Assembly: GCA_964019135.1 (NCBI GenBank)
Contig: OZ025263.1
Coordinates: 27,589,639-27,653,638, forward strand
Direction: 5' to 3'
Source: Arenicola marina
Taxonomy: Eukaryota > Annelida > Polychaeta > Arenicolidae
Length of the DNA stretch: 64,000 bases
Both the position numbers and the translations under genes were made by a program. A model generated the notes under the pieces. That model saw only the letters and a list, made by a program, of their open reading frames with translations, was not told where the DNA came from and made no database searches. Positions 54,569 to 63,621 of this stretch are shown piece after piece (positions within the stretch are counted from its first letter, which is position 1; each line of letters opens with the position of its first letter).

Positions 54569-55546
54569 ACTTACAGCGCCAATGCCCACTGTCCACCATG
54601 TCAGTGGTGTGTTTGTATGTTACTTACAGTGCCAGAGCCCACAGTCCACCATGTCAGTGGTGTGTATGTAGGTTACTTATAGAGCCAGTACTCACAGTCC
54701 ACCATGTCAGTGGTATGTATGTAGGTTACTTACAGCGCCAGTGCCCACAGTCCACCATGTCAGTGGTGTGTATGTAGGTTACTTACAGCGTCAGTGCCCA
54801 CCGTCCAACATGTCAGTGGTGTGTATGTAGGTTAATTACAGCGCCAGTGACCACAGTCCACCATGTTATTGGTGTAGGTGGATTACGTATAGCGCCATTG
54901 ATTACAGTCCACCCTGTCAGTTGTGTGTGTAGGTTACTTACAGCGCCAGTGCCCACAGTCCAACATGTCAGTGGTGTGTATGTAGGTTACTTACAGCGCC
55001 AGTACCCAGTGTCCAACATGTCAGTGGTGTGTATGTAGGTTACTCACAGAGCCAGTCCCCACAGTCCACCCTGTCAGTTGTGTATGTAGGTTACTTACAG
55101 CGCCAGTGCCCACAGTCCAACATGCCAGTGGTGTGTATGTAGGTTACTTACAGCGCAAGTACCCACAGTCCAACATGTCAGTGGTGTGTATGTAGGTTAC
55201 TTACAGCGCTAGTGCCCACAGTCCGCCATGTCAGTGGTGTGTATGTAGGTTACTTACAGAGCCAGTACCCACAGTCCACCATGTCAGTTGTGTATATGTA
55301 GGTTACTTACAGCGCCAGTACCCACCGTCCACCATGTCAGTGGCGTGTATGTAGGTTACTGATAGCGCCAGTACCCACAGTCCACCATGTCAGTTGTGTG
55401 TGTAGGTTACTTACAGAGCCAGTACCCGCAGTCCACCATGTCAGTTGAGTGTGTAGGTTACTTACAGAGCCCGTGCCCACTGTCCATCATGTCAGTGGTG
55501 TGTATGTAGGTTACTTACAGCGCTAGTCCGCACAGTCCACCACGTC
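54569..55546 (+). repeat. 53-bp minisatellite, about 18 copies
   Basis: The unit has CAGCGCCAGTGCCCACAG, TCCACCATGTCAGTGG and TGTGTATGTAGGTTACTTA. Some units lack 3-4 bp. Each contains GTAGGTTACTTACAG, combining donor-like and acceptor-like dinucleotides by chance. Confidence 0.92.
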
Positions 55547-55547
55547 G

Positions 55548-56215
55548 CAACGACTTGCCCGCGGGCGCCGGAGCCCGCGCAGAGCTGCCCGCAGCCCGCC
55601 CCGCGCCCGCACAATTTTTTCCATACATCCGATTTGGCAGGAATCATGTGTTAATGAGTTGTTACAATGACGCCAAAGTTGTCATTGTTAGGCATGTAGC
55701 CGTGAAGGCATGTGCTGTCTCTCTCCCCAGTTACTCCTTTATCGCTAATTCAACGGCTGCGTGACTTCCAATTTGGAGAGACAAAGAGAATTAGAAATAG
55801 AACTGGAGAGTGTGAGGTGGATGAAAAAATACATCGCATACCCCAAGTGAAGTCGGTCATACTGAGAACGACCGTACCTACGACTGGCTAACAAATAAAT
55901 AACAATCCCACCCCTCCCCCACCCCCAGCCCCGCCGCTTTTCTCTCAACCTTGTATCCCATATGTTGCAAAGACTAACACCTGTGTGCCCCCCCCCACCC
56001 CCACCCCCTTTCGTTGTTTCTCTCTTTGTGTCTATGGCGGAGCCCGTACAGGAGATTATCATGTTTGTTTAACACATTGGGAGCCGTACCCGTCCCGCAA
56101 CCACTAGGCCTTTGTCTCACATCATACGAGGTTACAATGCAGGCGTGCCCGCAGAGGCCTGCCCGCGCCCGCCCCACGCCCGCGCCCGCGTACGCCCCGC
56201 GCCTGCCCCGGCAAG
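55548..56215. other. no gene; flanked by two GCCCGC-rich CpG patches
   Basis: 55548-55612 and 56143-56213 are short, very GC-rich patches of GCCCGC steps, 530 bp apart in the same orientation. They may be ends of one mobile unit; no coding signal. Confidence 0.35.
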
Positions 56216-56505
56216 GGGCAGATCCAGGGGGCGGGGAAGGTCCATGCCTCAGATGGCCTGGATTTTGCGTTAAAAACCATTTTTTTTATTGGAAAAGGGG
56301 GGGGGTATGACCCCATCCCCCTCCCCCCCCCTTTGGCGTGGCCCCCCCGGCCACAAGTATTCAGTGGAGCCCCCCCCCCTCCCCCCCCCAGCCCCTCCGG
56401 TCGTCAAAAAACAGGTAGACCCCCGGTCCAGAGCCCACACCGGTCGCAAGTTTTCAGTAGGTTTTCAGATAGTAGGCCTTTTTGAATTCCTGTATCCGCC
56501 CCTTT
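56216..56505 (-). mobile_element. GGATC-ended MITE-like element, third group
   Basis: GGGGCAGATCCAGGGGGCGG at one end and CCTGTATCCGCCCC at the other, with C/G homopolymers between. Related to 36983-37200, 48262-48440 and 61871-62085. Confidence 0.45.
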
Positions 56506-56700
56506 TTCATCACAAATATATCCGCTCTCTCAGGCATCAAGGCATCAGCGGAACCCCCCGATCAGATTTGTATAATGGTGCCTCTCCCCCTCCCACTCGC
56601 TTGCCCCGATCCGTCCTGGCCCCCTCCCCCCCCCCTCCCCTCATCTCTGCGTTATTTAGCCATTTATTTTAAAATAAGCCGTCAGGGGATTTATGACCTT

Positions 56701-56794
56701 ATGCGCTTTCACTTTCTCCTGCCGCTGCTTATTTTTATCGGCGTCGTGCTGTGGTTATGTTTGCATTTGACAGACAGTGCGAGCGAGTTATCAT
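56701..56794 (+). CDS. Gene C exon 1: signal peptide
   Basis: ATG at 56701, reading MRFHFLLPLLIFIGVVLW then LCLHLTDSASELS, a strong hydrophobic core and a polar cleavage region. The donor is T|GTAAGT, phase 1, which joins in frame to the vWA exon. Confidence 0.6.
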
Positions 56795-59700
56795 GTAAGT
56801 GGTGCATATATATACGGCATGCATCGTGCTTCTTCACCGCCCCCCCTTAACGCCCATCCCACCAACCCCGCCCCACCTCATTTGGGCTTACTAACCCTAA
56901 CCCAATCTTTCGTCCTGCTTCTAACCCAGTGTTGCGACTGGTGACGTAAGTGCTTAAAGCAGCCTACTTACATGCGCCATCCTAGAATTTTTACAGTTTA
57001 GAATCATGACTAAAAGTATCTCAAAATTATGTTTTATATCTCGTTGCGTCTGTAAAACAACAATTTTAACATAAAACGGCGCGGACTAGTTTATCGCACG
57101 TCCTAGCGAGTCAGTGTCGACATAACGCAGAATACTGTAACGTTTCTCTCGCATGGCCGTTTCGTTCTTGTTTCGTTTTTCTTTTATAATCGACTATAAC
57201 ACACGTAAGTCCATTTTTCTGTCCTTTATTCGGGGCCGGCGCGACGGCTCAGTGGGCTAGAGTGCTCACATTGAGTGCTCTGGTCACCTGAGAGCCTAAC
57301 GGCACGTGGGTCGGTGGTTCGAGCCCTGCTGTGGCCATGTCTGTGTGGTCGCAGGATAAAGAGTCCATGTCTTTCTTCGTAAAGAGTAGGGGGTTACCCC
57401 CAGGGACATAGCTCCACTCTCTCTTCCTCCTCCCATTGACGCGATATGACCAAAAGTGGTTAAAGCGTCCTGAATAACCAACCAATCTGTCCTTTATTCT
57501 ATGTTCTCTTCCAAGCAATGCGTAAAGCATCGACGTATCCAACCAGCCATTTCAACTCAATCCAAGTGACTCCCTAACCAACTGCCACCAACTCCAACTG
57601 ACCAACTCACTGACTGACTCCTGACTGACTCCTGACTGACTCCTGACTTCTCTCCTTATCCCAAATCCCCCGCCTTTATATACCTCATCCTGCATCCGTT
57701 ATTGCTCGCTAGTTTAGCTGTCTCTGTACTCCAGACTTCTCACCACCCCCTACGTGACCACCCCAAATATCGTACCACCCCCTACTAGACTAGCTAATCC
57801 TTCACCGGTTGTTTCTTGCTGGTCTTGGCTGCCTCGTTACCCCATACATCACACCACCCCCTACATCACCACCCAAACCTCGTACCGCCCCTGACTTTAC
57901 CACCCCAAATATCGCACCACCCGCTCCCTGCGTCGCTAACCTACTAGCGGCCGCGCAGCCACTTGACCCACTGCCGGCTCCGAGGTACATGCCAGACACT
58001 GCGACCGCTGCTTAATGATTGCCACAATACATATAAAAACTACTTACTAGACCTACAATACCGAACAGCAAACAGGCGCGCAGGGAAAAAAAGCCGGCCA
58101 GCAACATTTGCTCCGGCGAACAAATTTGCTTCTCTACGGATAGCCCACAGGATTTCATGAACTAAATTCAAGACTGAATATATTTATTCGACATAGAGAA
58201 GGGGTTGATAATATAACTAGACGGTCAAGCAGAGCTTGAGAAGGAAGACGGTGGTTATGGGACCAATTCGACTATGTTATGACGCATTTCACGACGTTGG
58301 CATGGCACGCCGTCAGTTATTTGGCGTGTCGAGGCTTTATAATGGGTTAGGCCATGTTAGAGTCGGATTATTTGCTAGCGTCCAAAGTACTGCTTCGATT
58401 TCGATGCCATGTGGCAAACATGATATGAGTAATATGGGAACATATTCTACCACATATGAGTCATCTACGTGCATTTATGTAGTCACAGTGATTTTTTTGC
58501 ACTTTCGGCAATGTCACAATTGATCATCCAATAACTCGAAAACTATAAATGTGAGGTGAAATCACTTTTGCGCCTGTCTCTGAAAAATACTCTAAAACAA
58601 ACATCGTTGTTGTTGATGACGTGTCCAGCGGGTGGACAGTTGTGTATGTATGACTTTTCGGGGCCCTTGGATGCTGTGTTCGTCATCGACCGCTCTGTGA
58701 GCATCGGAGAGAAAAACGTTGGCGAGGTGAAGGATCTGGTCAGGAGCATTGTGCTGAAGAATATCTCCACCGGACCGACCGCGGACGCCAGATTCAGCCG
58801 CCTGGCTGTGGTCACGGTGACCGGATCCGCGACAGTCGATCTGGATCTGATAGCGGACCCTCGGGAGATCTACAACTGTGAGCTCTTCGCTCGAGAGAGA
58901 CGTGCCGAGCACAGTGGAGACGAATGTGGGAAACAACGGGATGCGAGGTCAGTGTTCAGGACTGCGCGGATCCATTATCTGTGGAGAGTAAGCGTGGGGG
59001 TGTTGTGCCCCCTCCCCAGCCACGACCTCACCCCCCCACCCACAAAGCGTGTGACAATGTGTGCCTCCTCCCTAGCCACAACCCCAACCCCCCACCCCAC
59101 CCACCCAGCGTATGGCAATGTGTGCCTCCTCCCTAGCCACAATCCCAACCCCGCACCCCACCCACCCAGCGTGGTGTGTACCTTCCCACCTATCCGCCAT
59201 TGGTGTTAGCTAGGAGTCTCAGTCATCGGACAGAATTTCCTATGCTCCCCCCCACCCCACCCCCCTGCTCCTAATTTCGGACCGCTACCAAATGGCGACC
59301 TAGTCAACAATTTTGGACATAGGAATCAGTTGTAATTTATATGAATTGAAATAAACTTGCTTGGAACAAATGGCATCAGCGGGACATGTTACGTAACTAA
59401 GAGGCATGAAGTTAAGAAAATAGAATAGACTCTATTAGGTATTCTTGCGTTATTATAGACATCATTTTTTCAAATTCACAATCATAACGACAGAATATCG
59501 CATTCTGAACACCGATAACACTTGAAGCTCTGAGAAGTTGGCTGGCTAATACTTGGATTATCCGTTCAGGGCAAACTTGTGTACATGTTACATTGATTAC
59601 TCACCAGATGGCATCACTGTTCCGTGTGGTGTCTACTGCATAGTGTAATCCTGATAATTTCCCAGGGATCAAGGTGATCCAGTCTATCAAGCTTGGAATG

Positions 59701-62700
59701 TTTAATTGATGACCTCATTCTCTTTCTATTGACGACCAGCGGCGATACAAACGGCCAGAGACCTCTTCAATGTGAGACCTGAGGTCAGGAAGAAGGTCCT
59801 CTTTCTGTCCAGTGACTTCCACGACATCGACGTGCTTCCAATCCGCGAGGATTTATCCGAGCTCAGCACAGCTATCGCCAGAACTAATGGCATTCTGATG
59901 ACTATGGGATAGGTGTCGGTACCTACTACGACGTCGATAACACGCACGTGATCTTTGACCATGATCCGTGCAGCGCTCGCCCTCTTGACGAATGGAAGCC
60001 CTATGTGGCAGGTAATGTGTTCGCCGCGTGACAAGGGACATAGTTTCTCGGAGATATCTTTCTTGTGATCCTCTGTCATATATCGGCATTCAACACCGTT
60101 TCACACCTTGTCACAATATCACCATTTCACACCGTGTAACACCGTGTCATAGTGACACCTTGTGACACCGTGTCACACAGTGCCACACCTTATCATGCTG
60201 GGCTTATTGAGCCTCAAGTCGGACATACTGACTGACCTCTTCTGTACTACTGAACGCTTCCTCGTGATCAACCTCATGTTACTTGTTGCAGGTGACGGCC
60301 CTTCAGGCGGGATGCCTCACCCTATTAGGGACCCGGCCCTGTGCTGCCACCTATGTGCCAACAGCACTGCCTGCAGTTGTCACGAACACGACGACCTGGC
60401 CGGTGGGATCCTGACACCCCAATGCGTCCCAAGGGATTATATGTGTCCAGTCATGACGAGTACCACGCCCACTACACCTAGAGCTGGTACCCCGTCCACT
60501 ACAACTGGAGCTGGTACCCCGTCCACTACAACTGGAGCTGGTAAGTACTCCGCCGACTACAACTAGAGCTGGTACCCCGCCCACTACAACTAGAGCTGGT
60601 ATCCCACCCATTACAACTAGAGCTGGTACCCCGCCCACTACAACTAGAACTGGTACCCCGCCCACTACAACTAGAGCTGGTACCCCGTCCACTACAACTA
60701 GAGCTGGTACCCCGCCCACTACAACTAGATCTGGTACCCCGCCCATTACAACTGGAGCTGGTACCCCGCCCACTACAACTAGAGCTGGTACCCCGCTTAC
60801 TACAACTAGAGCTGGTACCCCGCTTACTACAACTAGAGCTGGTACCCCACCCACTACAACTAGAGCTGGTATCCCGCTCACTACAACTAGAGCCAGTACG
60901 TACTCCGCCGACTACAACTACAGCTATTAAGTACTCCGCCCATTACATCAGTCTGATGACATGTATTTCTTCTGTCGGTTTCTTCAGGTGTCCTGCTAGG
61001 TGTGTCCACAATGGCGGCTCTTCTAATGGTCGCGGCCTCGTCCTAGCAGTCTGACTCGTCCTCAGGTAACCCATCGTATCCACAGCCAGCAACCTGCCCC
61101 GTCCTGAGTTAACTCAACCACACGTATCCACAGCCAGCAATCCGCCTCGTGCTCGGGTAACTCTTCCACACGTATCCACAGCCAGCCGTCTGCCTGGTCC
61201 TCAGGTAACTCAACCACACGTATCCACAGCTAGCAGTGTGCCTCGTCCTCAGGTAACTCAACCACACGTATCCACAGCTAGCAGTCTGCCTCGTCCTCAG
61301 GTAACTCAACCACACGTATCCACAGCCAGCAGTCTGCCTCGTCCTCAGGTAACTCAACCACACGTATCCACAGCCAGCAGTCTGCCTCGTCCTCACGTAA
61401 CTCAACCGCACGTATCCACAGCCAGCAGTCTGCCTCGTCCTCAGGTAACTCAACCACACGTATCCACAGCCAGTAGTCTGCCTCGTCCTCAGGTAACTCA
61501 ACCACACGTATCCACAGCTAGCAGTCTGCCTCGTCCTCAGGTAACTCAACCACACGTATCCACAGCCAGCAGTCTGCCTCGTCCTCAGGTAACTCAACCA
61601 CACGTATCCACAGCCAGCAGTCTGCCTCGTCCTCACGTAACTCAACCGCACGTATCCACAGCCAGCAGTCTGCCTCGTCCTCAGGTAACTCAACCACACG
61701 TATCCACAGCCAGTAGTCTGCCTCGTCCTCAGGTAACTCAACCACACGTATCCACAGCCAGCAGTCTGCCTCGTCCTCAGGTAACTCAACCACACGTATC
61801 CACAGCCAGTAGTCTGCCTCATCCTCAGGTAACTCAACCACACGTATCCACAGTCGCAAGTTGTTGATTCCAGGGTCGGATCAAGGAGAGTGTGCAGGGG
61901 GTTCGGCCCCCACCCTCTTTTTGTTTAGGAAGAATGTCATTTTTCAATGCAAAATTTAAGCTGTCTAAGGCGTGGACCCCCCCCCCCCCCTCCTAGGTTG
62001 TTCAAAATTTGGTGGATAGCCCGGTCGCAATTTTGTTCATTGCCCCCACCCCCCTTTTTTTCAAATTCCTGGATCCGCCCCTGGATTCGTTGTTCCGAAT
62101 CTACTCGGTTACGCCTCGTGTATTCTGAACAGCGAATCAACACCTTATCGTGATTTCTCCTTTACCACAATGCAGGGTTTTATGGTCCGTCACAGGTGAC
62201 GTTTCGTCAATATCATTATGCTTTAAAGTATACTCTCTCTCTCGCTCTCTCTCTCTCTCTGTGAAGAATTAGCAAATCAGAGGCACCAATAGACGACAGT
62301 GTCTCAATGAATGCCCTATCCTACGGTTCTACAGTTGCAGAAAAATAGCTGCTATCAAAAGGAATTATCAGCGATGAGAACCACACCAACCGCTACCGTG
62401 GCGTCTTCCACGAATCACGTGACACTTACGGCGAGTCCGTACAGAACCTTAGTCAATATCACTAGGCTTCAAAGTATATTCTGTCATTCTCTGTCTCTGT
62501 CTCTCTGTCTCTCTCTCTGTCTCTCTCTCTCTGTAGTATTAGAAAAGAAGATGTACCAATAGACGACAGTGCATAAATTAATGTCTTAACCTATGGCTTT
62601 ACAGTTGCAGAAAAATAGCTGCCAAGCAAAAGGAATTATCAGAGATAAGAACGGCTCCAACCGCTACAAACGCTACCATGTCGTCTGCCACGAATCACGT

Positions 62701-62941
62701 GACACTTCCGACGAGTCCGTACGAAACTTTGGAGATCGCGCCTCAAACGGCGAGACTTGAGGGCGATGGGAGCGCCACCTACAGTGAGCTGACGGAGGCG
62801 GCGGCGTATATGAACATGGCCGCTGGTCGGAGCCGTGAACAGGATCGTTCCGAGTTCGGGGGACCGGAGCGGTCCGAGGCAGCGAGCTATGTCAACATGG
62901 CCGCCGGTCGCACCACGGCTGGTGACGTCACTCGGCCGTGA
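56701..62941 (+). CDS. Gene C: vWA-domain receptor with the same TM/tail cassette (gene model, frame breaks)
   Basis: Exons: 56701-56794 (signal peptide), 58629-58947 and 59740-60011 (vWA), 60292-60540 (Cys-rich plus Thr-rich stalk), 60988-61065 (TM-like) and 62611-62941 (tail). Junction phases agree throughout (phase 1 in the ectodomain, phase 2 before the tail) if one extra base in exon 2 and one missing base in exon 3 are allowed. The TM exon has a frameshift and stop. Either this is a young pseudogene or the breaks are assembly errors; an alternative is a GPI-anchored form ending at the TM-exon stop. TM, intron and tail are homologous to gene A, while the ectodomain is different. Confidence 0.55.
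57218..57499 (+). mobile_element. Intact tRNA-derived SINE (family beta) with 14-bp target duplication
   Basis: Body 57232-57485. Head: box A-like CGGCTCAGTGGGCTAGAG and box B GGTTCGAGCCC. The tail contains ATGTCTTTCTTCGTAAAG, GACGCGATATGACC and ends AATAACCAACCAA. The perfect 14-bp direct repeat TCTGTCCTTTATTC flanks it at 57218-57231 and 57486-57499, indicating recent insertion. It lies in gene C intron 1. Confidence 0.9.
57500..58049. repeat. short tandem and C-rich repeats in gene C intron 1
   Basis: 57608-57650 has about four CTGACTGACTC units. 57720-57930 has two or three copies of ACCACCCC...AAATATCGTACCACC. Confidence 0.5.
58050..58175 (+). repeat. dispersed repeat R1, copy 2
   Basis: Matches 4729-4850 reversed (AACAGGCGCGCAGGG, AAGCCGGCCAGCAAC, TTTGCTTCTCTACGGATAG). 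Confidence 0.6.
58214..58590 (+). repeat. direct repeat upstream of the vWA exon, copy 1
   Basis: About 370 bp starting TAACTAGACGGTCAAGCAGA, also present at 63622-64000 in the same orientation with about 85-90% identity by eye. It ends about 40 bp before gene C's vWA exon. Confidence 0.85.
58629..58947 (+). CDS. Gene C exon 2: N-terminal half of a vWA domain (one extra base)
   Basis: The acceptor is GTGTCCAG. It reads GGQLCMYDFSGPLDAVFVID, then RSVSIGEKNVGEVKDLVRSI, with DRSVS as the metal-binding DxSxS motif on the first strand, and RFSRLAVVTVTGSATVDLDL then IADPREIYN for the next strands. After IYN the expected helix (SSLERDVPSTVETNVGNNG) is in the +1 frame, up to the donor CGAG|GTCAGT. 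Removing one base near 58878 would make the exon 318 bp and restore phase 1. vWA domains bind proteins through a metal ion. Confidence 0.65.
59010..59190 (+). repeat. about 69-bp tandem repeat, three copies, gene C intron
   Basis: Units contain AATGTGTGCCTCCTCCCTAG and CACCCCACCCACCCAGCG. Confidence 0.75.
59740..60011 (+). CDS. Gene C exon 3: C-terminal half of the vWA domain (one base missing)
   Basis: The acceptor is GACGACCAG. It reads AAIQTARDLFNVRPEVRKK, VLFLSSDFHDIDVLPIREDL and ELSTAIARTNGILMTMG, then TAG. Shifting one base in the ATGGGATAGG run gives IGVGTYYDVDNTHVIFDHD and the donor GCAG|GTAATG. I-GVG is the conserved last strand of vWA domains, so the break is a one-base loss in a G run. 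Typical vWA length is about 170-190 residues, and the two exons together fit. Confidence 0.65.
60090..60192 (+). repeat. degenerate CACACCGTGTCAC repeats in gene C intron 3
   Basis: About seven imperfect copies of CACACCNTGTCAC. Confidence 0.6.
60292..60540 (+). CDS. Gene C exon 4: Cys-rich segment and Thr-rich stalk
   Basis: The acceptor is GTTGCAG, the donor GCTG|GTAAGT (strong), phase 1-1, 83 codons, intact. It reads PALCCHLCANSTACSCHEHD then QCVPRDYMCPVM, with seven Cys in about 40 residues, family not recognised. STTPTTPRAGTPSTTTGAG follows, the start of a 27-bp (9-codon) mucin-like repeat. The repeat array continues beyond the donor into the intron. Confidence 0.6.
60470..60905 (+). 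repeat. 27-bp minisatellite crossing the exon 4 / intron boundary
   Basis: About 16 copies of a unit made of GCTGGTACCCCGCCCACTAC plus AACTAGA. The first three copies are coding (TTTRAGTPP-like); then one unit reads GCTGGTAAGT, the exon donor. Later units carry TAG stops in the exon frame. Confidence 0.9.
60988..61065 (+). pseudogene. Gene C transmembrane-like exon (frameshift and stop)
   Basis: The acceptor is TTTCTTCAG, the donor CCTCAG|GTAACC. In phase it reads GVLLGVSTMAALLMVAASS and then TAG. The end aligns with gene A's TM exon (CTCGTCCTANCAGTCTGNCTCGTCC) in another frame, where a TGC to TGA change adds a second stop. As it stands the protein would end with a hydrophobic C-terminus just after a Thr-rich stalk. 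Confidence 0.65.
61047..61857 (+). repeat. 48-bp splice-donor minisatellite, about 17 copies
   Basis: Same unit as in gene A (36765-36972) but about 17 copies: CAGTCTGCCTCGTCCTCAG, GTAACTCAACCACACG, TATCCACAGC. Frames on both strands stay open (48 is a multiple of 3) and give spurious proteins of 200-240 residues. Confidence 0.95.
61871..62085 (-). mobile_element. GGATC-ended MITE-like element in TM-tail intron (gene C)
   Basis: Ends GGTCGGATCAAGGAGAG and CCTGGATCCGCCCCTGG; orthologous in position to 36983-37200 of gene A. Confidence 0.55.
62205..62450 (+). pseudogene. Duplicate of the gene C tail exon start
   Basis: The CT tract, GTTGCAG acceptor and first about 110 bp of the tail exon (AAAAATAGCTGCTATCAAAAGG...) are tandemly duplicated ahead of the real exon. 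One base is missing relative to 62611, so the frame reaches TGA after about 12 codons, and the tyrosine motifs are absent. Confidence 0.65.
62611..62941 (+). CDS. Gene C tail exon: cytoplasmic domain with YETL, YSEL, YMNM and YVNM
   Basis: The acceptor is ACAGTTGCAG (phase 2); 110 codons to TGA at 62939. It starts KIAAKQKELSEIR like gene A, then carries a segment absent from A (NHVTLPTSPYETLEIAPQ). GDGSATYSELTEAAAYMNM and ASYVNMAAGRTTAG follow. SPYETL fits the ITIM consensus (S-x-Y-x-x-L). YMNM is the motif of vertebrate CD28, which binds PI3K p85 and Grb2. The exon is open and intact although the TM exon upstream is not. Confidence 0.65.
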
Positions 62942-63621
62942 CTTGGTTGATAGTTACTTTGTACCCAGATTCTTATTTTGGACTGGATTTGTGATTTTTG
63001 AAGTTGCTGCAGCTACGATGGCATTATACACACTTCTACTGTTCGTATGGATGACTAGTTGGAAATCCTTGTTCCACGCTTGACTTATTAACGCCATTCA
63101 AGGTTCTCTAAGCTGCGTTACAAAATTAATGCGTTGTGGGGGAGCCTGGCAAGTCTTTTATTGCAGCACGATGTGTAGCGAATAGTTACCAAGGTGGTAA
63201 TTGCATTTACAGCCTTTTGTTCAGTTTGCGTTGATGGGTAACCCATGCTCTGCCGATACAGTCAAATCGTACCAGTTTAGGCAAACCTGCAAGGTAGATA
63301 TAACGGTTCTGGAGTATATTCTGTGGAGCATATATTTTATGACAAATGAAAATTAAAGCAGACGAAAAGAAAACAAACTATTTATAAAAAAACAATTAAT
63401 ATTTTTATAACGATAATGTGGATCCTTCTATGCTGGAAAACTGTGAAAAAAGAATCCCAATATACATGAATTTCGTTGATTTTTTTCGGTTTTATGCACT
63501 CCATGCCAAGTGATTGGAAAGAAAAATGCGTTTGTACTGCATTTGAAACAGGCATCTACATATTACTCCTGTTTAATCATGTGTGCAATGTATTGCTTGA
63601 TTCATGGCCCTGTAACATTGG
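62942..63621. other. 3' flank of gene C; no gene recognised
   Basis: A short hydrophobic start (MALYTLLLFVWMTSW at 63019) resembles a signal peptide but has no convincing donor. Confidence 0.35.

Noticed and set aside
57232..57485. tRNA gene on plus
   Set aside because: Same reasoning: box A and B are present but part of a SINE.
60351..60881. Val/Gly-rich minus-strand ORF of 176 codons
   Set aside because: Antisense of the 27-bp minisatellite.
61109..61867. Open frames of 209-244 codons on both strands
   Set aside because: Pure products of the 48-bp intronic minisatellite.
63019..63083. Possible signal-peptide exon MALYTLLLFVWMTSW
   Set aside because: No donor in the right phase and no homology to the exon 1 sequences of genes A or C.
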